The notes under the pieces are model-generated. The model had not been told where the DNA came from. It saw only the letters and a program-made list of their open reading frames with translations, and searched no databases. DNA of 64,000 nt from contig NZ_CP019389.1 of NCBI RefSeq assembly GCF_001971785.1, forward strand, positions 1,561,001 to 1,625,000. Direction: 5' to 3'. This stretch comes from Seonamhaeicola sp. S2-3. GTDB taxonomy: Bacteria; Bacteroidota; Bacteroidia; Flavobacteriales; Flavobacteriaceae. The translations under genes were made by a program, and so were the position numbers. Positions within the stretch are counted from its first letter, which is position 1. Every line of letters begins with the position of its first letter. Positions 53,511-62,600 of the stretch are shown in pieces.

Positions 53511-54526
53511 AAATTTTCTAAATATTGTGTGCCTTCATTAATACTAACACCTACTAAGTTTTTAAGAAAGGTTGCTTTGTGTAATTCTATAATATCGTTT
53601 GTCTTTAGTTTGTTGTATATTTTTTGTGAAACATCAATATTTTCAACATTTGTTGTCACTCTAAATTTAGTTGAATTAGTATTAGAAGTCATGGTTAATT
53701 TATCGGTTACTTGTACCGTAGTTATGTTTTTTAGCCTTCCGTTTCTGTTAAATTTTGCATAGTTGTTAATTAGAATAAGCAGTTTAATTGAAGTATAAGT
53801 AAAGGCTATTATTACAGGAATTAAAAAAAGGAAGATTCCTAGCCAAAGCATAAACAATAAAATGCTGTAAATAGTGATGTAAATTAATGCTCGCCTTACT
53901 TTTTTAAAGAAGCTTTTTTTTACTAAATCAATTTCACTTTGGCTCATTGGCTTAGTAATACTTTTACTTTTAAATAAGGTAGAATAAGAAGTGTTGACAG
54001 TTGGGGTAACCGGATTTTGATTTTTTTCTAAAACAGTAAATGTTAAAACTTCTTTGTTTTTAGGACTAGACTCTAAATATACTTTATCGTTTACGTTTAC
54101 TTTTGTGTATTTTGAAAAGGGCACACTGTGTTCTTTATTATCAATAGTAATATAATAATAGGTTCTGCTAGACTTGTGTCTTGTATTTGTGCCTATTCTG
54201 GTATTATAATTTCTAGAGTTAGTTGTGTGTTTGTCTATACGTTTGTCGGTAACGACACCTGTATAACAGTGTTTAATACCTCGTTTTAAATCGATATAAG
54301 TATTCCAGAATAGATATGAAATAATACCTGCAAAAAATAGCAGAAATATTGAAAATATCACTATAGGAATCCCACTGAAATTATCGGGTTTTATCACAAA
54401 AAAATAGATGAAAGAAAATATAGCACTTGCAACAAGTAAGAACAAAACAGCAAATAGGTACTGCTTTCTAAGTTTACTTCTATCTTGAGAGGATAGTGGT
54501 TTTATTTCAAAATTTGTATGCGTCAT
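53507..54526 (-). CDS. two-part membrane protein of unknown function, operon gene 3
   Basis: A 339-residue protein with two hydrophobic pairs: YLFAVLFLLVASAIFSFIYFF and IPIVIFSIFLLFFAGIISYLF in the first half, and ALIYITIYSILLFMLWLGIFLFLIPVIIAFTY in the second. Each is followed by a beta-rich patch with the phrases HCYTGVVTDKRI and VENIDVSQK. This resembles DUF3592-like membrane proteins in duplicate. It overlaps the downstream gene by 4 bases. Function unknown. Confidence 0.7.
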   Translation of the reverse strand: MTHTNFEIKPLSSQDRSKLRKQYLFAVLFLLVASAIFSFIYFFVIKPDNFSGIPIVIFSIFLLFFAGIISYLFWNTYIDLKRGIKHCYTGVVTDKRIDKHTTNSRNYNTRIGTNTRHKSSRTYYYITIDNKEHSVPFSKYTKVNVNDKVYLESSPKNKEVLTFTVLEKNQNPVTPTVNTSYSTLFKSKSITKPMSQSEIDLVKKSFFKKVRRALIYITIYSILLFMLWLGIFLFLIPVIIAFTYTSIKLLILINNYAKFNRNGRLKNITTVQVTDKLTMTSNTNSTKFRVTTNVENIDVSQKIYNKLKTNDIIELHKATFLKNLVGVSINEGTQYLENL

Positions 54527-54536
54527 TTACTAAATG

Positions 54537-55547
54537 TTATGGGATATTTATAAACTTAATATCTTCTTTAAATTCTGAAAATAGGTTTTTATCGAAAACT
54601 GTACTACCTACAACACTGTTGTTATTAAAAGTTGTTTTATAAAAACTAACGCTAGAAATAGTTTTGGTTTTTATGTTTACTATTGCTTCGGCATATTTTA
54701 TTTTATTACCCGAAGCATCTTTTTTATACTTGTAAATTTTTATTTCGAAAGGAATTACTTTGTCTAAATTTTTATCATAAAACTGCCAAGTTTGGTTACA
54801 ATGTTTTTGTAAATTAAACGGAAGGTTATCTTTAGGCGCTTCTTGGTTAAATCGTTGTATGCCTCTATCTAGTTTACTTTTTACACGCTCGTCGTCTATA
54901 AGCTCAAAACCAATGTATACGTTTTCATTATAGATATATGCTTTATAATGGTTTTTTGGCTCTGTGTAAGAGAAAATTTCTTTATTTTCTAAGTAAAAAT
55001 GATTGGAAACAACATTAGGTTTGTCAGCTTGTTTCTTAGCATAGACCTTTTTAAACAAATGTCCTTTTTGGGTATAGTGATGTGTGATGACAGTTTCATC
55101 TACATTACTGCTAATTTTGTGAAGCAAATCATTTAAGTATTCAAATTTCACATGGTCTTTATTTCCGTTTTTTAACGAAATGTGCTCATCACTTAAACGC
55201 CCTTGTTCATCATAAGTGTAGTAATGTTTTTTGTTGAATTTAGCATTGCTATGCTTAAAAACACGTTTATAAAGTCTATCATTTTTGTAATAGCTTTTTA
55301 TTTTCTCCCAAGAACTATCTTTTAAATTTTTAACATAATAATCTTTAATAAAACCATCTTCATTAAATTGGTAAACAACTGTTTGAATAGGATTTTTATT
55401 TAGATTGTAACAAACAGCTTCTACTTTTGTAACCTTTTTTGTAAAACCATAATCTGTGTTACGTATATCTGGAAGTCCTTGTGCAAAACCAAAGGATAAG
55501 CTAAATAAAAAAATACTTGTTATGAATGTTTTTATTAATTGTCTCAT
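54537..55547 (-). CDS. secreted protein with YD-like text, operon gene 2
   Basis: A 336-residue secreted protein (signal MRQLIKTFITSIFLFSLSFGFA). It has many Tyr/Asp-rich strands of the type YYKNDRLYKRVF, YTYDEQGRLSDE and HHYTQKGHLFKKVY, like YD repeats or flavobacterial toastrack-like extracellular text-match proteins, but no full RHS core. It lies 12 bases after the MORN gene. The role is unknown; an envelope-surface role is only inferred from export and neighbours. Confidence 0.7.
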   Translation of the reverse strand: MRQLIKTFITSIFLFSLSFGFAQGLPDIRNTDYGFTKKVTKVEAVCYNLNKNPIQTVVYQFNEDGFIKDYYVKNLKDSSWEKIKSYYKNDRLYKRVFKHSNAKFNKKHYYTYDEQGRLSDEHISLKNGNKDHVKFEYLNDLLHKISSNVDETVITHHYTQKGHLFKKVYAKKQADKPNVVSNHFYLENKEIFSYTEPKNHYKAYIYNENVYIGFELIDDERVKSKLDRGIQRFNQEAPKDNLPFNLQKHCNQTWQFYDKNLDKVIPFEIKIYKYKKDASGNKIKYAEAIVNIKTKTISSVSFYKTTFNNNSVVGSTVFDKNLFSEFKEDIKFINIP

Positions 55548-55559
55548 TAAAATTTGTTT

Positions 55560-57686
55560 TTAATATGTAGTTTTAAGCATGCCATTTACCCAATAGCCTT
55601 TACTACTTATTTGTTTGTTTTTGTTTAGGTAGACACCTAAACCGTGTCTTTGTCCTGCCGAAAAATGACCGTAATAAGTTGTGCCAGTACTTTTGTAATA
55701 TTGTACGCCTTGACCACTAAAATTTTTATTTTGTATTTCGCCAATATAGCTATCGCCCGAGGACCATCCGTAGGCACCAACTTTATCTATTTGCCCATTA
55801 GTAAAGAAACCTACATAAGTATCGCGGTTTGCAAATTGATAAAAACCAAAACCATTACTACAGTTACCAATGCAATTACCAACGGCACGTTTATTTTTAA
55901 AATTGGCAGTAATCATGTTACGGGTTTGTTTGCCTTTTTCGTAATAACCCGCTTGTAAAATTTCGCCACCTTGTTTTACATAGCCATAACCGTGAAACGT
56001 ACCGTTTTTAAACTGGCCAATGTAGTATTGCTTGGTGTCGTACCAAGTGAACATACCAAAGCCATTTCTAAAGTTATCCACAAAATTACCTTCGTAATAA
56101 TTACCATTATCGTTAAAGGTTTGTCTGCCAAAACCATTGGCTTTTCCATTTTTAAAAAAGCCTTTTATAATGTATTCTTCTGTTTTTAATTCACCATAGC
56201 CGTCTGTACAGTTTCCTGAAAGGCATGTTGAAGTTGTTTTTGGGCTTGTAGTTTGCTTGGGTTTATTTTGACTGATGATATCTGTAGTTGCATCAAAATA
56301 TCTGGCAGGAAGCCATTCGTTTTTTGGGGCATGGTTATATGATGATAACGTTATTTTTTTATCATCTGGTAAAGTTACTACCTGATCAAAAGTTGTTGTT
56401 TGGTTTATCTGTTTTGCGTTATATTGTATTTTGCCATCAACAACCAAATAGAAATATGATTTATCATTTTTATCGTATTTGTAATAGAAAAAGTGACTAC
56501 TAGGTGTTTTGCTGTGCTTTAAAAGTTTGCCGTTAAAAAAAGCTTTATTACTATCTATATCGTAATATATAAGAGTTTTTTTGTCGTAATATTTATTTTG
56601 CGAAGCATAAACAATAAGGTTCCCTTTTGCGGTTTTACTTATGCTTTTTTTTGCGTCTGTAAAAACGGGTACGCCTTGATAATATGGGGTAACACTCGTG
56701 TTTAATTTATGCATCATAACATCGGAGTTTGGTAAAACCATTTCTGCTTTTAAGCGGGTTGTTGGCTTTCTGTCTTTGGCATGAGAACCTTTTACAGTGT
56801 AGTATGAGTTTGAAAAAATATCATACAATTGTAAATCTTCGGTTTCTGGTAATTGACTCCAATTAATATCATTTGCTACTTTACCATTTCTAAAAATTGA
56901 AATAGGATAGGCTTTATCCGTATACACCGAACCGAATGTAATTTCGTTCTTTTTTTCAAGCTCGCTATAGTATTGAATTGGGGTTGTAAAAACATTTGTA
57001 ATGCCGTTCGACTGTTTGTAGGTTTGCTCTATTGGGTTTCCTTTTTCATCAAACTTATAATGTATTTCAGTGGTAATATTTGGAGTATATCCGCCTTCGG
57101 TTTTTACTAGGTATCCATTTTTATAGGTCTTGATATAAGTTAATTCTTTGTTTTTATTTTTTGAAGTGTATTGTATCTGTAGAGCATCATTGAATAGGTT
57201 GTATTGATACGCTATAGTTTCAAGGTCTCCATTTTTGTTGATTTCCTCAAAAATCAACCTATCTTTATTATCGTAAGTGTATTTTGTAATGCTGCGTTTT
57301 GTATTGTATATATAATCTTTATTTACAATTAAACCATTTTCATAAGTAAAAGTTTCTGTAGCACCGCCGGAGTAACGTATTTTAGTAATGTAACCATCTT
57401 CATTAACTGTATAAGTATTGCTACCATTACCTTTCAAAATACCGTTTTCATAATTATAGTGTAAAATAGTTTTTATGCAAAGCCCTGATCTACTAAAAAC
57501 AGGCATATTTCTGTAGCCATCTTTAAAACCTGCTGAATAAACATCTCCTTTGAGATTAAAATGTTCTAGTTTGTATTTAACAGCAATAGGATTTAAAGGT
57601 GCATTTACAAAATCTATTTTTTGCGCATAACCATTAAAAACTAAGATTAGCGTAAGTAATAGGCATAATTTTTTTAGTGTTTTCAT
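55560..57686 (-). CDS. secreted MORN-repeat protein, operon gene 1
   Basis: A 708-residue secreted protein (signal MKTLKKLCLLLTLILVFNGYA). Residues about 60-260 carry YD-like text (YTYDNKDRLIFEEINKNGD). The C-terminal 190 residues hold MORN-type repeats such as GFGRQTFNDNGNYYEGNF and GFGMFTWYDTKQYYIGQF, with a repeated CxGNC phrase (CLSGNCTDGYG, CIGNCSNGFGF). MORN repeats bind lipids or protein partners in several systems. It is the first gene of the five-gene operon, preceded by an exact promoter box. Function unknown. Confidence 0.82.
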   Translation of the reverse strand: MKTLKKLCLLLTLILVFNGYAQKIDFVNAPLNPIAVKYKLEHFNLKGDVYSAGFKDGYRNMPVFSRSGLCIKTILHYNYENGILKGNGSNTYTVNEDGYITKIRYSGGATETFTYENGLIVNKDYIYNTKRSITKYTYDNKDRLIFEEINKNGDLETIAYQYNLFNDALQIQYTSKNKNKELTYIKTYKNGYLVKTEGGYTPNITTEIHYKFDEKGNPIEQTYKQSNGITNVFTTPIQYYSELEKKNEITFGSVYTDKAYPISIFRNGKVANDINWSQLPETEDLQLYDIFSNSYYTVKGSHAKDRKPTTRLKAEMVLPNSDVMMHKLNTSVTPYYQGVPVFTDAKKSISKTAKGNLIVYASQNKYYDKKTLIYYDIDSNKAFFNGKLLKHSKTPSSHFFYYKYDKNDKSYFYLVVDGKIQYNAKQINQTTTFDQVVTLPDDKKITLSSYNHAPKNEWLPARYFDATTDIISQNKPKQTTSPKTTSTCLSGNCTDGYGELKTEEYIIKGFFKNGKANGFGRQTFNDNGNYYEGNFVDNFRNGFGMFTWYDTKQYYIGQFKNGTFHGYGYVKQGGEILQAGYYEKGKQTRNMITANFKNKRAVGNCIGNCSNGFGFYQFANRDTYVGFFTNGQIDKVGAYGWSSGDSYIGEIQNKNFSGQGVQYYKSTGTTYYGHFSAGQRHGLGVYLNKNKQISSKGYWVNGMLKTTY

Positions 57687-57711
57687 AAAAAATACGAGTT
57701 GTTGAGATTAA

Positions 57712-57719
57712 CAAAACTA
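57712..57719 (-). promoter_or_regulatory. -7 element of the MORN operon
   Basis: Minus-strand TAGTTTTG matches TAnnTTTG, 26 bases before the start codon. Confidence 0.6.
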
Positions 57720-57779
57720 CTTTTTAATGAAGTATGAAGAAATACGATAAATGTCGTATATTTTAATAATACAACTTTC

Positions 57780-57787
57780 TATATTTG
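57780..57787 (+). promoter_or_regulatory. -7 element of the tex gene
   Basis: TATATTTG is an exact TAnnTTTG match, 29 bases before the start at 57816, in the divergent gap with the MORN operon. Confidence 0.6.
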
Positions 57788-57815
57788 CTTTTCACAGAAC
57801 AAGAAGCGCCTATTT

Positions 57816-59939
57816 ATGTTAGTAACCGATTATATTTTTTCGCAAACCCAATTACCCAAAATTGCTATACAAAACACCATCAATTTACTTAATGATGCCT
57901 GCACCATTCCGTTTATTTCGCGTTACCGGAAAGAAGCTACAGGTAATTTAGATGAAGTACAAATTGGCAATATTGTAAAATATAAAGAGCAGTTTGAAGC
58001 CTTAGAAAAACGTAAAAAAGCCATTTTAAAAACATTAGAAGAGCAAGAGGTTTTAACTTCAGAATTACAACAAAAAATCACTGCGGCTAAAGATTTAACT
58101 ACTTTAGAAGATATTTACTTACCCTTTAAAAAAAGCCGAAAAACAAAAGCCGAAAAAGCACGCCAATTAGGGTTAGAGCCTTTGGCTAAAATTATTATGA
58201 GCCAAAACGCCAATGATATAGAATCTGTAGCATTTCGATATGTAAAAGGCAAGGTAGAATCTGAAGAAAAAGCTCTAGAAGGTGCACGCCACATTATTGC
58301 AGAATGGATTAACGAACGTACCGATATTAGAAATAACATTCGCTACCAATTAGAACGTTTTGCAATGATTTCAACTAAGGTGGTTAAAGCCAAAGAAAAT
58401 GAAGAAGATGCCCAAAAGTTTAAAGATTATTTTGATTGGGAAGAAGCGTTAAGCAGAATTCCGTCACACCGATTATTAGCTATTTTAAGAGCCGAAAAAG
58501 AAGGGTTTATTCGTGTAAAAATTGAAATTGATGATGATAGAGCCTTAGATAAAATTGAAAATAGAATTATTCGCTCTAATAATGATTGTGCAACTCAAAT
58601 AGAAATAGCAATTAAAGATGCTTATAAACGTTTACTCTTACCATCATTAACCAATGAAGCGTTGCAAATGGCTAAAGAAAAAGCCGATGATGCTGCTATA
58701 AGTGTGTTTGCTAAAAATTTAAAGCAATTATTGTTAGGCGCACCATTAGGCGAAAAACGAGTTTTAGCTATAGATCCCGGATTTAGAACAGGTTGTAAAG
58801 TAGTTTGTTTAGATGCGCAGGGGCAGTTAAAACATAACGAAACCATATATCCGCATGCTCCAAAAAACGATAGCATAGGCGCTATGAAAAAAATAAGCTC
58901 TTTAGCCGATGCCTATAAAATTGAAGCCATTGCTATTGGTAACGGAACCGCTTCTAGAGAAACCGAAGCTTTAATACGCAAAATTAGATTTAAAAATGAT
59001 ATTCAGGTTTTTGTGGTTAGTGAAGCTGGAGCTAGTATTTATTCTGCTTCAAAAATTGCTAGAGAAGAATTCCCCAATTACGATGTTACAGTTAGGGGAG
59101 CAGTGTCAATTGGCAGACGCTTACAAGATCCTTTGGCAGAATTAGTAAAAATTGATGCAAAAAGTATTGGTGTTGGTCAATATCAGCATGATGTAGATCA
59201 AACTAAATTGCAAAAATCCTTAGAAGCAGTTGTAGAAAACTGTGTAAATGCCGTTGGTGTAAATATTAATACCGCCAGTAAAAGTTTGTTAAGTTATGTA
59301 TCTGGAATAGGACCTAAACTTGCCGAAAATGTATTTAATTACAGAAATGAAAATGGCCCTTTTACCTCTAGAAACGATTTAAAAAATGTACCGCGCTTAG
59401 GCGGAAAAGCTTTTGAACAAAGTGCTGCTTTTTTAAGAATTAAAGGTGCTAAAAATCCGTTAGACGATTCTGCGGTTCACCCAGAGAGTTATGCTATTGT
59501 TACAAAAATGGCAAAAGATTTAGGGAAGTCTGTTAAAGATGTTATTGGTAATTCAGAGTTGCTTAAAACAATTAATTTAAAAGATTATTGTACAGATTCA
59601 GTAGGATTATTAACACTAAAAGATATCATTAAAGAGCTAGAAAAACCCGGATTAGATATTCGTGAACAAGCTAAAGTTTTTACTTTTAATCAAAATATAA
59701 AGACTATTAACGATTTAAAAGAAGGGCAACTTTTACCAGGTATTGTAAACAATATTACCAATTTTGGTTGTTTTGTTGATGTTGGCATTAAAGAAAGTGG
59801 TTTAATTCATGTGTCAAATCTTTCTGATAGTTTTGTAAAAGATGTTAATGAGCATGTGCATTTACATCAACAGATTATAGTAAAAGTTTTAGATGTAGAT
59901 CTTCCGCGAAAGCGTATTCAGTTAAAACTTCATAAATAA
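57816..59939 (+). CDS. tex: Tex family transcription accessory protein
   Basis: Tex is an RNA/DNA-binding protein related to eukaryotic Spt6. Domains in order: the N-terminal helical region, YqgF-like RNase H fold with VLAIDPGFRTGCKVVCLD, a helix-hairpin-helix segment (NINTASKSLLSYVSGIGPKL) and a C-terminal S1 domain (LPGIVNNITNFGCFVDVGI and SGLIHVSNLSDSF). Length is 707 residues, slightly shorter than the 770 of Pseudomonas Tex. The SMR exporter gene starts one base after its stop, so they share a transcript. Confidence 0.95.
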   Translation: MLVTDYIFSQTQLPKIAIQNTINLLNDACTIPFISRYRKEATGNLDEVQIGNIVKYKEQFEALEKRKKAILKTLEEQEVLTSELQQKITAAKDLTTLEDIYLPFKKSRKTKAEKARQLGLEPLAKIIMSQNANDIESVAFRYVKGKVESEEKALEGARHIIAEWINERTDIRNNIRYQLERFAMISTKVVKAKENEEDAQKFKDYFDWEEALSRIPSHRLLAILRAEKEGFIRVKIEIDDDRALDKIENRIIRSNNDCATQIEIAIKDAYKRLLLPSLTNEALQMAKEKADDAAISVFAKNLKQLLLGAPLGEKRVLAIDPGFRTGCKVVCLDAQGQLKHNETIYPHAPKNDSIGAMKKISSLADAYKIEAIAIGNGTASRETEALIRKIRFKNDIQVFVVSEAGASIYSASKIAREEFPNYDVTVRGAVSIGRRLQDPLAELVKIDAKSIGVGQYQHDVDQTKLQKSLEAVVENCVNAVGVNINTASKSLLSYVSGIGPKLAENVFNYRNENGPFTSRNDLKNVPRLGGKAFEQSAAFLRIKGAKNPLDDSAVHPESYAIVTKMAKDLGKSVKDVIGNSELLKTINLKDYCTDSVGLLTLKDIIKELEKPGLDIREQAKVFTFNQNIKTINDLKEGQLLPGIVNNITNFGCFVDVGIKESGLIHVSNLSDSFVKDVNEHVHLHQQIIVKVLDVDLPRKRIQLKLHK

Positions 59940-59940
59940 A

Positions 59941-60264
59941 ATGAATTGGATTATCTTAATCATAGCAGGATTGTTTGAAGTTGCCTTTGCTTTTTGCTTA
60001 GGCAAGGTTAAGGAAACTACAGGTTCTATTTCTACTTTTTGGTTTATTGGTTTTTTGGTATGTTTGTTTATGAGTATGGGGTTGTTGGTTAAGGCTACAC
60101 AAACCTTACCAATAGGCACTGCTTATGCTGTTTGGACAGGTATTGGTGCCGTTGGTACCGTTTTGGTGGGTATTTTTGTTTTCAACGAACCAGCAACTTT
60201 TTGGAGATTGTTTTTCATCACCACACTCATTGCCTCAATTGTGGGGTTAAAGGCCGTCTCTTAG
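59941..60264 (+). CDS. small multidrug resistance transporter, SugE/Gdx-like
   Basis: A 107-residue protein with four membrane helices. The first helix has the essential Glu 13 in WIILIIAGLFEVAFAF, and the loop LPIGTAYAVWTGIGAVGT is the family signature. The start resembles SugE/Gdx guanidinium exporters more than EmrE, but the Trp after the Glu helix start is Phe here, so substrate (guanidinium, quaternary ammonium or polyamine) is uncertain. It functions as a dual-topology dimer in relatives. It follows tex by one base. Confidence 0.92.
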   Translation: MNWIILIIAGLFEVAFAFCLGKVKETTGSISTFWFIGFLVCLFMSMGLLVKATQTLPIGTAYAVWTGIGAVGTVLVGIFVFNEPATFWRLFFITTLIASIVGLKAVS

Positions 60265-60333
60265 AAACTGTAATTACTGAAAAATTTAACAACTTTTATC
60301 CAAAATTAATGTCGATGACATTGTTTTGTGATG

Positions 60334-60341
60334 TAATTTTG
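60334..60341 (+). promoter_or_regulatory. -7 element of the EamA transporter gene
   Basis: TAATTTTG is an exact TAnnTTTG match, 29 bases before the start codon. Confidence 0.6.
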
Positions 60342-60370
60342 CAGGTTTAATTCATTAATTTATTCTTCTA

Positions 60371-61279
60371 ATGAAAAAGGCAAGAATCGCTTTGATGGTT
60401 GGAATTATCTGCATATCGATATTTCCCATATTGGTGAAATTAAATTTAACGCCAGGTGTCATTTCGGCGTTTTATAGAATGGCATTTTCCTTAATTGTTC
60501 TATTGCCTTATGTTCTTGTTAAGGGGAATTTTAAGATTACCAATGGTAAAGGATTATTTCTTGCCTTATTGTGTGGTGTGATTTTTGGAAGTGATGTGGC
60601 CGTATGGAACATTGCTATCCAACAATCCTCGGCAACCCAAGCCTCTTTACTAACTAATCTCTCTCCTATATGGGTTGGTATTTTGGCTTTCTTGTTCTTA
60701 AAAGACAAACCCAAATCAAACTTTTGGATTGGAGCCTTTATAGCCGTATTAGGTATGATGCTTTTGGTTGGTTTTGATGTGTTTAAAAACTTAGATTTTG
60801 ATTTGGCCTTTAGTTTTGGTGTTTTATCAGGTGTGTTTTATGCTTTTTACATGCTTATAAGCAAATATGTTTTAAAAAGCATGAATATTTCAACTTTCAT
60901 GGTTCTAAACTTGGTAGGTTCCACTACGCATTTAGGCATTGTTAGTTACCTGCTGAACGAACCCTTCACAGGTTTTAGCAATATGGGATGGTTTGTATTA
61001 CTCATACAAGCGCTTGTCTGTCAATTATTAGCTTGGTTTTTAATTAGCTATGCTACAAAACAGATGAGAGCCACAAGGGTCTCGGTTAGTTTACTTGCTC
61101 AAGGTCTTTTGGCTTCATGTTTTGCTTGGTTATTTATTGGAGAACAAATTTCTGTTCAAATGGTTATAGGAGGCATTGTTTTGCTATTGGGAATCCGAAT
61201 AACATTTATTGAGAAGCGCCTAAGGTTTGCTAAGAGGCGTGTTACAAGAAGACTTAATATAAAATTGGGACGAGAGTAA
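60371..61279 (+). CDS. EamA/DMT family transporter
   Basis: A 302-residue protein with about ten membrane helices in two EamA repeats: residues 5-135 (LMVGIICISIFPILVKLNLTP, AIQQSSATQASLLTNLSPIWVGIL) and 150-285 (GVFYAFYMLISKYVL, MRATRVSVSLLAQGLLASCFAW). Members export amino acids or nucleobases or drugs across the inner membrane; the substrate is unknown. The basic C-terminus (KRRVTRRLNIKLGRE) lies in the cytoplasm. One of the structured repeats follows. Confidence 0.9.
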   Translation: MKKARIALMVGIICISIFPILVKLNLTPGVISAFYRMAFSLIVLLPYVLVKGNFKITNGKGLFLALLCGVIFGSDVAVWNIAIQQSSATQASLLTNLSPIWVGILAFLFLKDKPKSNFWIGAFIAVLGMMLLVGFDVFKNLDFDLAFSFGVLSGVFYAFYMLISKYVLKSMNISTFMVLNLVGSTTHLGIVSYLLNEPFTGFSNMGWFVLLIQALVCQLLAWFLISYATKQMRATRVSVSLLAQGLLASCFAWLFIGEQISVQMVIGGIVLLLGIRITFIEKRLRFAKRRVTRRLNIKLGRE

Positions 61280-61310
61280 ATAATTAATTATGAATACTAT
61301 TATTTACATT

Positions 61311-61403
61311 TTGCGTAAGCGATTGAACGGTATGTTTGAGCTCCTTGCAAAGAGCGAGTAGTGAAAGCGCGACCCCGCCTTAAAGCGGGGTTACGCCCAA
61401 AAC
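61311..61403 (+). repeat. structured intergenic repeat, copy C
   Basis: The element runs from TTGCGTAAGCGATTGA to GGGGTTACGCCCAAAA. The end stem is GCGTAA / TTACGC, another compensatory variant. The inner arm is GCTC / GAGC and the last hairpin ACCCCGC / GCGGGGT is the strongest of the three copies. The words AGCTCCTTG, GAGCGA and GAAAGCGCGACC are shared with copies A and B. It lies between convergent genes and could act as terminator. Confidence 0.8.
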
Positions 61404-61430
61404 ACACCTACGCATTTGCTAGAAATGGTA

Positions 61431-62012
61431 TTACAATAAATTATTTAACCGGTTTTGAAACCAACTTTTTTTATTTTCAACGGGTTCATTTTTTGTTACG
61501 GGTTTATTTACTTGTTTACTACTGTTTAAAAGTTTACGCTTTAGAACAATACGAGAAATGACATCGTTAACATAATTTATAAACTCGTTATTTAAAGCAA
61601 TTATTTTGGCTTCTTGTAAAACGTTTTCGGCTTTATCATAATTATTTTGAGCTTCTAAAAGAGAGGCTTGTGCTAATAATATGTTTGCTTTTTTAGTGCC
61701 TTTAAAACCTAGGGCAAAATCTATTAGTTTTTCAGCTTCTTCATAGTTACCGTTGTTTACCAATAGGCGTATATAATCTGGGTATATATCTGCGTCATGC
61801 ACATTACAAGCTAAAGCTTCTTGGTAGTAGGCTTTTGCAAGGTTAAAGTTTCCAAATTGTTCTATTTGTATTTTAGCCATTAAGCATAACGCTTTTACAC
61901 TTTCTGGGTTGTAAGACAAAGCATAGTTTAAAGCTTCATAAGCTTTTTCTAATTCATACGGGTAGGCTTGTATAGCTTTTAACAAATAGGTGTTATGTAA
62001 ATTATTTTCCAT
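61431..62012 (-). CDS. TPR repeat protein
   Basis: A 193-residue soluble protein of tandem TPR-like helix pairs: EKAYEALNYALSYNPESVKA, NLAKAYYQEALACNVHDADI, NYEEAEKLIDFALGFKGTKK and NYDKAENVLQEAKIIALNNE. TPRs scaffold protein complexes. The C-terminus is basic with Asn-rich FQNRLNNLL. No partner is apparent. The upstream region holds an attenuator-like leader that could control it. No signal peptide. Confidence 0.85.
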   Translation of the reverse strand: MENNLHNTYLLKAIQAYPYELEKAYEALNYALSYNPESVKALCLMAKIQIEQFGNFNLAKAYYQEALACNVHDADIYPDYIRLLVNNGNYEEAEKLIDFALGFKGTKKANILLAQASLLEAQNNYDKAENVLQEAKIIALNNEFINYVNDVISRIVLKRKLLNSSKQVNKPVTKNEPVENKKSWFQNRLNNLL

Positions 62013-62163
62013 TTTTTTAAATTTTTAGGTATAGACTTTTACCCAACGTTATGGGGCGCCAGAACCTTGTTTTTAAATAGTGACTAGTTAAAGTCTGTTT
62101 TAATAGCACATAAAAATTGCGCTTTTAAAACTGATTTGGATTTTTACTCTTGAATTTTAGAAA

Positions 62164-62205
62164 TAAAAAACCCGAAACAGTTTACTTACGTGCTTCGGGG
62201 TTTTT
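62164..62205 (-). terminator. attenuator-type terminator in the leader
   Basis: On the minus strand aaaaaccccgaa pairs with ttcgggttttt (one bulged C, 16-nt loop). The distal arm runs into T's. Its proximal arm can instead pair with ggcttcgg at the end of the leader ORF (plus-strand 62232-62240), so the two structures exclude each other. Confidence 0.65.
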
Positions 62206-62220
62206 ATCTGGGAAGTTAAT

Positions 62221-62298
62221 CTACAGAAAATACCGAAGCCTCATGAGTGATTGTAAATCACGATAAGTATTCCAAATTGGTGTACTATGTTTTAACAT
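62221..62298 (-). CDS. putative leader peptide, 25 aa
   Basis: A short frame with a purine-rich ribosome-binding-like sequence (aggaag, ending 2 bases before the ATG) reads MLKHSTPIWNTYRDLQSLMR and LRYFL. Its last codons overlap the segment that competes with the terminator hairpin. It is preceded by a promoter with both -33 and -7 elements. A regulatory leader is inferred; conservation is untested. Next gene on the strand: the TPR protein, 208 bases after its stop. Confidence 0.45.
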   Translation of the reverse strand: MLKHSTPIWNTYRDLQSLMRLRYFL

Positions 62299-62354
62299 GG
62301 CTTCCTGTTTTTATTAGTTATTTATAATGCAGTTGTTTGTTTTAAACTACGGTG

Positions 62355-62384
62355 CAAATATTAGAACAAATTTTTTAATAACAA
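62355..62384 (-). promoter_or_regulatory. minus-strand promoter of the leader
   Basis: Minus-strand TTG (62382-62384), an 18-base spacer and TAATATTTG (62355-62363; one base longer than the -7 consensus). Of the promoters seen here it is among the few with a recognisable -33 element. Confidence 0.55.
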
Positions 62385-62570
62385 AATAATTTTTGATATA
62401 AATAGCTGTTTTTCAGTTGGTTATAATTTGTTTTAAGCAATTAAGTTCCTGTCCGCTTACTAGCAGAGGTTAGTGTTTTTAGGCAAAGGTTTGTTTCCTA
62501 GTTGCTTACACATTAAATGGCGTATATTTTATTTTTTTAAATTGTTTTTCAATTAGTCTAAATTTTTTCA

Positions 62571-62600
62571 AAAAAAAACGTCCAACAAAAGTTGGACGCT
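62571..62600 (-). terminator. terminator of the TerB gene
   Basis: An 8-bp stem (cgtccaac / gttggacg) with a 4-base loop is followed on the minus strand by nine T's, 28 bases beyond the stop codon. Confidence 0.9.
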
